From positions 1 to 64,000 of the forward strand of contig JAZKJV010005772.1 in the NCBI GenBank assembly GCA_037367405.1: a stretch of 64,000 nt of DNA, written 5' to 3'. Source of the stretch: Ottelia alismoides. Its lineage: Eukaryota > Streptophyta > Magnoliopsida > Alismatales > Hydrocharitaceae. A program made the position numbers and the translations under genes. Position 1 is the first letter of the stretch. The number at the start of each line of letters is the position of its first letter. Below are positions 36,701 through 46,974 of this stretch, piece by piece. The notes under the pieces are model-generated. The model searched no databases. It saw only the letters and a list, made by a program, of their open reading frames with translations, and was not told where the DNA came from.

Positions 36701-39700
36701 AGCATTGTGATGTGCCCATTAGAGGCTAAAAACTTGTCAACTGCAGCCCAATGAACCCTTACAACTGCCGGTCCAATCTTGCGGTCACGCTGTAATTGAA
36801 GAAACACAGAATCCATGGCCTCGTTGCTGATGTCAAGCGGTTTGTATACTGCTCTAGCTACTGAAGTACTCCTAACTACATTTCGACTAGCTTTATTTGG
36901 GCGTAAAGAATCCAAAAGCAAAATCAGATGTGCCCTAAAGTATTGGCGCAGTGCGAAGCATGTTTGATAAGCAAGTTGTTTTTCTGCAGCAGTCAGAACA
37001 TCTGATGGTGACCTCTCATTCGGAAATGTTGTGTTTGATAGACCCAACGTTCCAGAGTTTCCACCTGAACGGACAGAAGCTGCCCCATGCAATAGGTTCA
37101 GCATTTTCTGCAAACCTTCTTGTTCATCGAATGAATCTAAGATCGCTCGGAATACAAAAGCTGACGTGAAAAATATAGCAGCATTTTTCCGTGCCTGATC
37201 CTGCGAGCACTCCAAAAGTTGAAGTGCTAATTCAACTACCTGGTAGACAACACCGGTAGGTAGGGCGCAAACACGTTCCATAATTCCCTATACATGCATT
37301 AAAAAACTAGAATCAAACCTGTTGCATAATAACATGGTAAAGATGTTTCAAAAAGATTTGTCGAAACCTAAAAGTTCTGCTACCCGATTCAGGTACCTGA
37401 AGAGAGCCAATGGTGAACAAGCAAGAAGAGATCCCTAAAAATGTATCAGGAACTCTCTCCACTGAAAGAAGCTTCTGCATACCACCTCGATCAACAAACA
37501 AAGCTGCAAATTTTCTATGAGCAGCCAATGCACAAATCAATTTTAGCACTTTTGGAAGCAATGCAAGGTTATTAGATGCCTCCAATTTTGAGCTTCGCTG
37601 CAGCAAGGCAAGACAGACATCTACACCTTTCTCGTGTAAAACAGGGCCCAATGCCTCAACATACTCACCCAAAATTTCAAGGCACTCAATGGAATACTTC
37701 TCCCTTAACTGTGCAAGGGATTCACAATCTAAAATGAAAAAATCATCAGAGTCCTCTTCCGCTTTGATTTCAATGGCTTTTGCCACATTTTCATTGACAG
37801 CTGTCAACCTGTTGAAGAAAGCATAGGCCTTCATATGAGAAAAGATTAAAAAACAACAAGCAACAGCCCTTTTCCATTCTTTGTTTAGTCTTGAGTGAGG
37901 AACACACCTTAACATCTCAGATGTTGAAGAAGCATTGACCACAGTGGATGCTGCCTCGGAAGCAGCCAAAACAGCAGCTTCAACACTATTGCTATTCTTC
38001 CAAACCTGAAGACAGCCTTACAGTAAGTACTACAGTCCAAATAATTATAAAAAGGCTTTAAAGAGTATATTATTTACCTCCAGTGCTGAAGTCTTAACTA
38101 GGTCAGCAGCAGCATCTCCAGCTGCTTTTACTGCCTCAGTGGGTGCATCAGCAGATCTTGCTTCCGCTTCGGCAGCTTCAACAGCCTTCTTTACCAGGTC
38201 AGATATATCCCTAGTGCCGATAATGCAACTGATGCGGTCATCGTAGGCATCAGATATGGAAGTGTGATGCCCATCTCTCGCACTAACTACTGACTGTGCC
38301 ACGGCTTTGCCTTCCATGCCTTCAGCATTCGTGAAATTACCAAAACTACTTTCATTTTCAGATGGAGGGCCTTCACTGCTACCTCCTTTCTCACGGTATC
38401 TTGGAAAACCCCTAGTATGAGACCTTGGTGTATCATTTCTGGTATTTTCGCCCATGCTTTCACAATGAGTAGACCTGCCTATCCCGTGTCTCTCGGCCTG
38501 CTTGGATTTTAAATCTTGAATGTCCTTTGACTGTATTTGGGCGCCAGCAATCTCAATATCTCCATTAACACTGTCGAAGCTACTAACCACTTCGAAGGCG
38601 GAATCAATTAATTCTGATCTAGAAGATGGCATATCAGCTCGATATAACTCCTCTCCAAGCAACACAGGAGTATCGTCGCATCTAGTTGGATCTCTTTGAA
38701 GCCTTAGATCACATGCAGAATTTTCATTACCGCTGCATGTTCCATCTAACCGGGCAGTCTCTGAAGAATGCCTTAACCTGCTCCTACTATCCTCTCTTCC
38801 CCTAACAGATGAAGTGGTGGAACCGTGTCTGCCAGCCTGCAAATTGGCATCTTTTTGCGCCAAATTTGAATCTCCAAGGACTCGCAATCGCAAATATCGC
38901 ATGAGCTTCGCAGACAAACCAGCAGATAGTACATCCTCAACGAGATCCCCGCCCCTGAGAACAGCAAAAAGGATCCGTGTAAGAAACCAATGGCATAAAT
39001 AATGAATATAGGAAAGCAGAAATTGCACTCAGGCACATACGTAGTAAGGCACATGGCGAGAATTCCTGCAGCATATGTTTTCAGCATTTCAGAATCTGAT
39101 GGCTTGTCTCTACTCACCTCATCTCTCACAAGGCAGTCAGACAAATGATCTTCCACAAGCCAATTTTTGGCATTTTCAGTCACCGTATCATCAAAAATCT
39201 GCAGAATTAGGAACCAGTTTAAGACATCGTCAGCTGAGATGGAAAAAGCCATCTTCAAGCAGAAATAACACAAGATGTACAATATACTAGAGATTTGGCC
39301 AACCATCCAAGTAGAAGCTCCGCTCAGTAGTAGCCTAGCAGCAGCTGCACGAACACCAACAGAGTACCCACCCTCTGCCAGATATTTGGTCGATAATGAT
39401 AAAACAAACTCGTCATTTTCCTGAAAAAAGAAAAAATGCCTGATGATAAGATGCAACAACTTCAAATTACACAACTTACACAGGACAAACGTCACATACA
39501 TGGAGGACATTTTCAAGCTTCCCAATGGCATGTGACGAGCGGCTTTCGCTGATAGACGAGTTGACACATTCCTTATTGTACCTGAACGTCAAGAATACAT
39601 AAATTTGAGGATGACCCGGTGAAGAAAAATTAAAAAGAAGACCCCATTTCCGAAAGTGCAATGACAAGAACCCAGTTACCCACAATCCAAGCTAAGTTGA

Positions 39701-40129
39701 CAAGCAAAAGAACGCTACATTCATAACAAAGGTGTCAAATTTACGCAAGAAACCCAACATCTCAAGTAATATCAAACCCTAACGCGAACACTCTAGACTT
39801 CCAAGCCACCTCCCCACGCCAAACCCCAACAACCACCGCCCACACCCCAATTCCGACTTGGCCGCCACCAACAATCCCAAATCATTACGAGACAGAATCG
39901 CGTCACTCCCAATATAAACCCACCTCTCCTGCTGCATCTCGAGCATTGACGAAAGAGCGTGGAAGTGCCTCGGGTCCGGGTCCTCCTGGCACGCGTTGAT
40001 CTTCGAAATCAGCCTCTGAGCCCTGGAAACCATCTCAGCGTCCGCGTCGCCCTCGGCCTTCGTCGCTGCCGTGGCCTCCTCCGTCTCCGCAGCCGCGACG
40101 GCGCCACCCTGCTGGGCCTCGGCGTCCAT
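27719..40129 (-). CDS. DCAF1: DCAF1, substrate receptor of the CUL4-DDB1 ubiquitin ligase
   Basis: Fourteen exons, all GT..AG and in phase: 40129-39924, 39581-39500, 39420-39304, 39198-39041, 38954-38078, 38005-37908, 37808-37397, 37287-36688, 36601-36419, 36331-35819, 35561-35451, 35296-35178, 35105-33542, 28408-27719. They sum to 5730 bases, 1909 residues plus TAG, close to the roughly 1.9-thousand-residue plant family. Residues 1-1150 are ARM/HEAT-like, with the conserved block [21 protein letters not shown] low-complexity R/S/E-rich insert covers about 200-450. A LisH-like segment lies near 1156-1190 ([11 protein letters not shown]) and WD40 repeats from about 1480 to 1790. WDRR (1652-1655) and WDLR (1688-1691) are the two WDxR motifs that in this family bind DDB1. 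The tail from about 1801 is mostly D/E. Known role of the family: presents substrates to CUL4-DDB1 E3 ligase, mainly nuclear; essential in plant embryos. The start is the first ATG of a GC-rich exon 1. No disabling change was seen; exon 12 has a weak donor (AAG|GTCCAT). Confidence 0.95.
28642..28745. repeat. 52-base tandem duplication abutting the LINE
   Basis: Two adjacent, apparently identical copies (28642-28693 and 28694-28745), each beginning GTATGCATTCACTAGTTCTG and ending CCCACATGAAA. The second copy ends where the LINE 3' end begins. Each contains AGTTC-TGCAG-GAACT, a small hairpin. Confidence 0.9.
28746..31150 (-). mobile_element. RTE-type LINE in the DCAF1 intron, decayed
   Basis: The same family as the LINE at 11369-12724, on the minus strand, so sense to DCAF1. 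The 3' end is near 28746. The minus-strand RT appears in pieces: upstream linker (30585-30370, [18 protein letters not shown]), pre-RT block (30185-29943, [16 protein letters not shown] and then [14 protein letters not shown]), catalytic region (29526-29311, [15 protein letters not shown], where the second D of FADD is N) and thumb. Sequence to about 31150 looks like linker or endonuclease remains. Many stops and shifts; inactive. The right boundary is uncertain. Confidence 0.8.
33066..33417. repeat. 176-base tandem duplication in DCAF1 last intron
   Basis: GAATGAACCCAAC at 33066 recurs at 33242. The two units share TTATTTGCCAAGCACTGAAT, CCTACACATGCATAAAC and ACATACATGCATAAC blocks and differ by scattered substitutions and small gaps. 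They lie 125 bases downstream (in gene sense) of the exon 13 donor. Confidence 0.9.
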
Positions 40130-40261
40130 AAGGGGATCGAGGGTGGAGGGGATTGGGGCAGCGGGCAGCTTCTAGGGTTCCGTCAGGATCGCCGTTCTCT
40201 GGGGGCTCGACCTCGTCGGGAGTTCGAAGGAGAAAGAGAGGGAAAATGGGAGAAGAGAGAA

Positions 40262-40318
40262 GGGAGGAGAGAGAGAGAGAGAGTAGGACGAAGACGCCGC
40301 TTCTCTCCCGAGTTTATA
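40262..40318 (-). promoter_or_regulatory. DCAF1 core promoter: TATA box and CT-rich initiator region
   Basis: On the minus strand GGTATAAAC (TATAAA at 40318-40313) lies 184 bases upstream of the ATG. About 30-55 bases further down is a (CT)n run (40283-40262), a pyrimidine patch common around plant start sites. This suggests transcription starts near 40285 and a 5' leader of about 155 bases. No experiment supports it here. Confidence 0.5.
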
Positions 40319-40433
40319 CCTAGCAATTAGAGGCAGCGGTATGGTGCTTTGCGGGTACGATTTTTTGTGACGGATTCGATTTGATAGTGGTCATGAGGTA
40401 ATCGTTGGGAAGAGGGAGGTTAGTGTGTTCCGC

Positions 40434-40470
40434 GGGGGAGGGGAACGGGGGAGGGGAACGGGGGAGGGGG
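40434..40470 (+). repeat. G-tract repeat upstream of DCAF1
   Basis: Six runs of four to five G in 37 bases, arranged as GGGGGAGGGGAAC repeated twice and a half. This fits the pattern for an intramolecular G-quadruplex on the plus strand. It lies about 120 bases upstream of the TATA box, on the template strand of DCAF1. Confidence 0.75.
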
Positions 40471-41213
40471 TCCGGTGTCTCGAAAGGTCCCGGGGGTACT
40501 GGAGAGCGATGGGATGTACTGCGGTCAATGGGAAATACGGGTCATGTATTGGCCATGTTAACTCAAAAGAAGACTATATTTGGGTTAATTGGATAGTAGA
40601 TTGAAATAAGAAATATTAGTTCTCGAGGATGACCTAACCTACTCCAACGTAAGATGTGAGCTTTTTATTTGTGCTAAGGATTAGTTGTTAGTAGACCACA
40701 ATCAGCACTAAAAATTGTCGATTTGAAGCACGTGTGTTGGGGAAAAGAAAGGTAGTGTCAGATTGCTTTGTTTCAATCTTGTGATGGTCACACATGTGAG
40801 TTCTTCCCTAAGCTTTGACAGCAAAAGGAGAAGTGATTGGAGGTACACATGTGTGTACTTTTGCTCCAACACTCGCTTGGGTTCAAGAGTTTCAATTTGG
40901 ATCTTAATTTTATTATAATTCGGATCTCAATAATTTTGCTACAGATATGAGAAGACACGTTTCTCAGTTGTTCTATCCGCGGTGACTATTTTCTCTTTCC
41001 ATTATTGCACTTAAAAGCATGTGTTTTTTCTCTCCAGTGTGTTCCTTTACATAACACTATTTTTTTTCTCGAGTGTGTGTCTACTGAGGTACCTTCGAGG
41101 GAAAATAAAAAATGGAGTGCATCGACGACGATCTTGTGTGATTGTATATTGAGAGCGGGTCATCTGACCCAACGCACTTGTAATTGAGAGGTGATTCCTT
41201 CTTTAAGAAAAGG
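40471..41213. other. Upstream flank of DCAF1, nothing further recognised
   Basis: Ordinary AT-rich sequence with no recognisable gene or element; it ends at the target duplication of the hAT element. Regulatory sites cannot be assigned with confidence. Confidence 0.5.
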
Positions 41214-41543
41214 CATGCACGTAGGGATGAAAATAGTCAGATATGGATACGAATATATGTATAATCATATCATTATCTATTTTAAAATACGAATACGAAC
41301 GTGGATACGAATATTAACGGATGTGAAAAATGTGTTGTCATATCCTTAAAAACGAATACGAATGTAAAACGAATACGAATCGGATGCGAATAATAATAGA
41401 AAGTTTTAATAGATTAACTAAAATATACATGTTTAGGATGATTTACACATAAAATAAATATACCAAATATAGGAATTTCATAACAATTATATCAACATGG
41501 TGCATGCAGTCATAAAATGTTGCCACGCATAGTTATAAATAAG

Positions 41544-42912
41544 GGATTTTTACCCGACAGACCCTATAATCTTTGCCAATTACCTCTACGGCCTTTAAAA
41601 CATCGTAATTCCTCCGTGGATCCCGTAAACGTGCTCCGTCTTACCCCACGAACCCTGCCGTTAAATTGACACATCTTGACCTAACTTGAGTGGGTTAAAA
41701 CTGAGTTAATCAAACCATATAAAATCTAACGGTTGGAATTATTCATGTCTTCCTCCTTCCTTCTTCTATCTTCTTCTTCAATTGTTTTAACAACAAGAGA
41801 AAGGCTTCAACCTGGGGACAGGGGGCTTCGAGCGCGCCCCCTGCATACGCAATCTGGAGGGGGGCGGGGCATTCGAGCCAAGGAGGCTGGGGGATGGTTT
41901 CGAGCGGCCGGGAGAAAAATCGGATCTGCCTGCCATATTTGGAATGGGTACCTTTGATTCTCTTGCTAATGCTGGAGAAGCAGATTGAGGCTTTTGCTAG
42001 ACGTGGACGATGGAATAAAGGAAGCTGCAGAGGCCATATCTGCACGGTGCTGCTCAGCCTCAGGCTTTTGGAGAGCATCACCTGCTCATGGAAATGCTGC
42101 TCCTGTTGCTCCCCCGAGTCTGCAATAGACTCCTTGGGAGGCCCGTGGAGGAACCTGCAAGCACCACCATTCTCACAATACCCTCTGGCGAAGAAGAGGC
42201 ACTGCTTCCAGCCAAGTCCCAAAGGATAGCAAGGCTCAATTGCGCCCCAACCCGACCCACCAAAAGAAAACTCGGGACCCATGTCAGCATAGTAGGGATT
42301 CCCTTCTTCTCCACCTCCTAAATCAGTGGGAACACCCAGCTCCTGTAGTCGGAACTCCAAGATACCTTCACTCCCATGGCCATTACGATTGTTGCTTCTG
42401 GAGAGGACGGGAGGCGCAGCCCAAGAGGAAGGGGAGGAGCAGGCTTTGGTGGTCTGCCTGGAGACGTCGAGGTCCTTGCGAGCTTTGAGGACAACAGAGT
42501 GCACAAGGGAATTCGGGCCGGGGCAGGGCGACAGGGAGGGGATTTCGAGCGGGACGGCGGGGGGGGAGGCTTCAACCTGGGGATGGGGGGCTCCAAGCGC
42601 GCTGCCAACATACGCAATCTGGGCGGCCGGGGCGGCAGCGAGGGAGGTGGAGGTGGAGGTGGTGGGTGGTGGGGAAAAGGAAGAGGGGCAGAGGAAGTGG
42701 CAATTCATGTAAATTAGATAAAATAAAATAGGTATATTATAAAAGAATGTAATGGAATCCGGTTAGTTTTAACGGATAAATGGATAGGGGTTAACCGCAA
42801 GGTTTATAGGGTAAGAGTTAGTAAGTTTATGAGGTCCACGGAGGAATTACAATGTTTCAAAGGTCGTAGAGGTAATTGGTAAAGATTATAGGGTCTGTCG
42901 GGTAAAAATCCC
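41544..42912. mobile_element. Pack-MULE carrying a CCCH zinc-finger fragment
   Basis: 1369 bases, with terminal inverted repeats of about 150-190 bases starting GGGATTTTTACCCGACAG and ending in the inverse. The arms share ATCGTAATTCCTCC and CCCTATAATCTTT. It is flanked by a perfect nine-base duplication TATAAATAA (41535-41543 and 42913-42921), diagnostic of Mutator-like elements. No transposase. The GC-rich centre (about 41800-42650) has the ORF listed next. A sister element with different cargo is at 45727-46974. Confidence 0.9.
41743..42708 (-). CDS. Captured CCCH zinc-finger ORF in the Pack-MULE (321 codons)
   Basis: An open frame filling most of the element interior. Residues 170-188 (C170, C178, C184, H188; CLFFARGYCENGGACRFLH) are a complete C-x7-C-x5-C-x3-H zinc finger, preceded by GW and followed by a G/E/Q-rich stretch. 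This is the style of the plant single-CCCH proteins that usually also carry an RRM; no RRM is seen. Residues about 27-50 and 286-310 are related to each other, from a direct DNA repeat (41802 and 42567). The N- and C-terminal parts are proline/serine-rich and look out of frame with any gene. Likely a transduplicated exon fragment of a host RNA-binding protein gene; expression and function are unknown. Confidence 0.45.
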   Translation of the reverse strand: MNCHFLCPSSFSPPPTTSTSTSLAAAPAAQIAYVGSALGAPHPQVEASPPAVPLEIPSLSPCPGPNSLVHSVVLKARKDLDVSRQTTKACSSPSSWAAPPVLSRSNNRNGHGSEGILEFRLQELGVPTDLGGGEEGNPYYADMGPEFSFGGSGWGAIEPCYPLGLGWKQCLFFARGYCENGGACRFLHGPPKESIADSGEQQEQHFHEQVMLSKSLRLSSTVQIWPLQLPLFHRPRLAKASICFSSISKRIKGTHSKYGRQIRFFSRPLETIPQPPWLECPAPLQIAYAGGALEAPCPQVEAFLLLLKQLKKKIEEGRRKT

Positions 42913-43106
42913 TATAAATAAATCTATTACTATACTTATGTACGGAAACGAATATACGAATACGAATGCGAATATTATCGAATGTCAAGGTGATATCCAT
43001 ATCCGCATCCATTTAAAACGAATACGAATACGAATGTTAAAATATGTATAAAATGAATACGATAACGGATCGGATACGAATATATTCACATTCGTTTTCA
43101 TCCCTA

Positions 43107-43379
43107 CATGCACGTGTTGTTCAGTGATATATAATCCTGCACTCTTTCCATTTGTTTATTTTTATTTTTATGTCATTGCTCATTGTGAATTTTGCCTAGT
43201 ATGTTGTCACCTTTTTACCTGCATAATTTTTTATTATTTTCGTTTGATTTAATACTTTATTATTTTCATTTGATTTAATACATGAAACAACAATCTTAGA
43301 TAAGATATTGAGAACTGTATATAAAATTATATCAGAGATATTTAAATCCATGGCGGATGAGAAGGGTGGGGCAAATAAA
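43107..43379. other. AT-rich stretch, nothing recognised
   Basis: Sits between the hAT MITE and the first Copia-like sequence. No ends, repeats or ORFs of note. Confidence 0.4.
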
Positions 43380-44711
43380 TTTTATGGTCAAAAATTCAAG
43401 CATTGTCAATAATGAATGGAATTTTGGTTAAGCACCATCACGTTAATGCTTGCAACAAACTATCCCACGGTGGTTAAAGTAAAAATCCACCCACAAAAAA
43501 AAGATCAATATGGGTGGAAGGAGCATATCTTATATGTCATTGATTAAATTTGTTTTGGCTCCAATGAACACTTTGTTTGACATATATTGCCTTGCACTGC
43601 CAAAGGTTATAGAAAAAACTAGACAAAAGTATAATATTTAAGACTTTTATCTTGGAAAGTATTTATTGCAAAGTTCTTATAATCATCTATAGCTAGAGAA
43701 AATCGATTTCTTAACAAGCACATGATTTTTTGCCCATGCTTCATAGGGAGGTAAAGGCTAAAATATAACTTTCAAAGTAGTTTCAATTCATGTCGATCAT
43801 AAAATACTTCTCTAAGCCGTAGAAAGACTTCAGTATGACTCTAAACTATAGGAAATGAAACATTTATATGAGCTACTTGATGGTAGAATTTGTCGTTGAG
43901 GAGGAACACAAGAAAAAATCATGTTGATGTTCATGACAAGATCAATTTCATGACCTTGAAAGATAAAGAAAAAATAAACAATGTGTTAATAATAAATATA
44001 AAAAGGAAGTGAAAGGATAAGCTCCAAAATGGCAAAAAATAAATCATGTTGACACAATAATCAAGCTGGACATTAGAAGAAGGATTGTTCTTCTTTCAAA
44101 TCTCAGCAAAAGACTATGAATGGAAACCCATAAATGACTAGAATTACAGAGAGAACCAACTCAAACGAGGTGTACGTCTCAGTAAAGCTTGAACCATGTT
44201 ATATTCACGATCCAAATGAGTGACTCGTGGATAAAATTTTTATATTAGTTTGATGTAATTCTATCTTATTCTTATCGGACTTTTAGCGGCATGATTGTGA
44301 AGACGGGAATGACTATACCATCAAGGTGTTAGGTTCTAGATTAATCAACTTGAGGTTCTCTTTTCGAGAAGACTAACTCTGGTGTTGTATGTTCTTAACA
44401 TAAAGAGGAATGTTTTATCAAACTCGGTATTAGTTTCAACTAGCTTTAAACTCAACTTACATTCATGAAGTGGCAATTTTAAGTCATCGTATTTCTTTTT
44501 GAAAAGGCTATTTGGTGTATTTTGAATTATTGTTTATACTTAGAGGTGATTTAACTAGGACTACATGTGTGAACGTTTTTAATGTCAATTATTCAAGTTG
44601 TGTTCCTCGCATGATTATATAATAAACTCCTGAGATTTATGGCATTGTCGTTTAGGACATGTAAATTTAAAGTTATTAAAAGAATGATGAATCTGAATTG
44701 ATCTGTGAGCA

Positions 44712-45530
44712 TAGGGTGGAGCATGGGCCAGGGTCGGCCCGACCTAGCTCGTGCGCAGCCCACTCAAGCCTGACCCAAGACCAAGCCCGTTATCTAAATG
44801 AGAGGTCATGGGCCGCCATTTTGGCCCACTTACCAAATCGAGCCTGGCTCGGGTTTGTACGTACCCTAACCCTATGCCCACAAGTCGACCCAGTTTATGG
44901 CCCGAATCCAGGCCCAACCTATCAGCTCGTCCCCGGCCCATTTCGCCCCCACCCCTCATTTTGAAACCCTAAGCCTGCTAATCTATTCAGCCTTATGCTA
45001 CCCCTACCCCTAACTCCTATCTCCACCTCGCGCCAGGCCTCTCCTCCCTCTCGCTCTAGCCTCCATGCTCCAGGCCTCCCTCGTCGCCCACTACCACCTT
45101 CCCACCTATTCCTCCCTCCCCACCCCCAGCCATCACGCCACTTATTCCTCCCTCTCACTCCCTCCCCACCCCCAGCTCCCACCGCCACCGTAGGTCCGCG
45201 CCATCTCCCCCCTCTTCCTCCCTCCTTCCCCACAGACCCAATCTAGCGACATGGGACACCACCATCACTCCAGCCTCATCCTCCCTCTCTCACCACCCAA
45301 CGGTCAGTGCCACCACGTGCTCCCTCTCCCTCCCTTCTTCCCCACCCCCGGCTGTCGTAGGATTCATGGGCCAACCTGACCCAGGCCCGACCCATCATGA
45401 GTCGGGTTGGGCTCGGGCCCACTTGCTGGCAAATGAGTGGGCTTGGGCCCGGCCCATGAACCTAGTTTCTTTAATAGCCCTGGGCTGGGCTAGGATGGGT
45501 CTGGCCCGACCTCGCCCATACTCCACCCTA
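44712..45530. mobile_element. hAT-type element, 819 bases, inside the Copia fossil
   Basis: Ends TAGGGTGGAGCATGGGC and the inverted GCCCATACTCCACCCTA, with a perfect eight-base duplication TGTGAGCA (44704-44711 and 45531-45538). Subterminal regions are crowded with GGCCCGACC/GGCCCA words, typical transposase-binding clutter. The centre is C-rich (CCTCCCTCCCCACCCCCAG repeated). No transposase; ORFs such as 44698-44964 and 44995-45246 are low-complexity P/S/H strings and not called genes. Confidence 0.85.
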
Positions 45531-45726
45531 TGTGAGCACGTCGTTTATAAACTCAGAAATGTGATATGTATGTAAGTCAAACAATCTGGAAAACATTTTC
45601 TATTTATATAAGAAATTACAAAGACTTTAGATATTATGCATACTCATATTTACGAGTTTATGATATATCGATTACAGATACTAAGAAATACTATATCACC
45701 TTCATAGGTGATGGCAGTAAATACTA

Positions 45727-46974
45727 GGGATTTTTACCCGGCAGACCCTATAATCTTTTGCAATTACCGCTACGACCTTCGGAACATCGTAATTCCTCCC
45801 CCGACCTCGTAAACTTGCTCCGTTTTACCCAACAAACCCTACCGTCAACTTTAACTATATTTGAGTCAAATACTTGAGTTAGTGTTGAGTTAACCTAACC
45901 AATTTACAATCGAACGGCTAAGATTAGCCAAAATAAAAAAAGAATAGAAAAAATCTAGCAGTTGTTTTTGCTGGGGACCGAAGCAAGGGGAGGGTTGCCA
46001 TCGTCCGCGGCGGAGGAGAGGGGGGGGGGTGGCAGCAGCAGCGGCCGGAGACCCGTGGGCGAGGGGGGAGCCTCCATCGCGCGGCGGAGGAGAGGAGGGG
46101 CGAGGGGGCAGCAGCAGCAGCCGACTTCATCGCGCACGGTAGCAGTGGCCGGAGCGGCAGGCGAGGGGGGAGCCTCCATCGCGCGGCGGAGGAGAGGAGG
46201 GGCAAGGGGGCAGCAGCAGCGGCTGGCTTCATCGCGTACTGCAGCAGTGGCCGGAGCGGCAGGCGAGGGGGGAGCCTCCATCGTGCGGAGGGTGGAGGAC
46301 AGGGTGGGAGATAGGGCTCCATCGCGCGGGGCCGCGGGGTGAGGGGAGGAGGGCGCCATCGCGCGTCAGGGGCACCACAGAGCCACTGGTTGTGCAACAG
46401 AAAAAGCATGTGGTGAATTCTAGGCCACAGTTTGTTCCTGGAAGTATCCACTGGCTGATTGTGGTGTTGAATAGTTAAATTTTGGCATTTTGATAAGATA
46501 TACAATATCTACTGTGGATGTTCAAGTTGCTGTGGCATTGAATAATCTGCACCAGGTGTGTGGTTGAGGGCGAGGGGGGAGGGGCCTCCATCGCGGGGGG
46601 TTGGGGGGCGCCATCTCGCGCGGGCAGGGTGGGGGCCTCCATCGTCGGCCGACGAGGGGAGCTTCCGTAGCAGCAACAGCGGCCGGGAGGGCCTCCAAAG
46701 CAGGGGCGGGGGGAGCTGAGCATTGGGCCTCCATAGCTTGAGAGGGTCTGGGATGATGAGTGGCACTTAATGTAAATTTAATAAACAAAATGGGTATAGT
46801 ATAAAGTAACATAACAGAATATGGTTAATTCTAACGGATAAATTAACGGGGCTTAACCGCAGGGTCTGTAGGGTAAGGGTTAGCAATTTTACAGGGTCAA
46901 GGGAGGAATTACGATGTTTCAAAGGTCGTAGCGGTAATTGCAAAAGATTATAGGGTCTGCCGGGTAAAAATCCC
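45727..46974. mobile_element. Second MULE of the same family with GC-rich repeat cargo
   Basis: 1248 bases. The inverted termini (GGGATTTTTACCCGGCAG and inverse, sharing ATCGTAATTCCTCC) match the element at 41544-42912. A perfect nine-base duplication TAAATACTA flanks it (45718-45726 and 46975-46983). The cargo differs: a 102-base GC-rich tandem repeat, then about 170 bases of ordinary composition (46365-46535), then another GC-rich block with related CCTCCATCGCG words. No transposase. Confidence 0.9.
46059..46364. repeat. 102-base tandem repeat (three copies) in the second MULE
   Basis: GCGAGGGGGGAGCCTCCATC starts at 46059, 46161 and 46263, an exact period of 102. As 102 is a multiple of three, the minus-strand frame 46359-45955 stays open and repeats a 34-residue unit (AMEAPPSPAAPATA and so on). 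Alanine/proline-rich low complexity, probably not a real protein. Confidence 0.85.

Larger units (their letters stand above)
41222..43106. mobile_element. hAT-type MITE containing a nested MULE
   Basis: Ends TAGGGATGAAAA on the left and TTTTCATCCCTA on the right, flanked by a perfect eight-base duplication CATGCACG (41214-41221 and 43107-43114), the size made by hAT transposases. The element's own sequence is 41222-41543 and 42922-43106 (about 0.5 kb), rich in ACGAATACGAAT words on both arms. A MULE was inserted later at its centre. Non-autonomous. Confidence 0.85.

Noticed and set aside
44698..45246. Pro/Ser/His-rich ORFs of 88 and 83 codons
   Set aside because: Inside the hAT element, driven by CCTCCC repeats, and one crosses the element border at 44712.
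45955..46505. 193- and 134-codon minus-strand ORFs, Ala/Pro-rich
   Set aside because: Produced by the 102-base tandem repeat whose length is a multiple of three; treated as repeat translation, not a gene.
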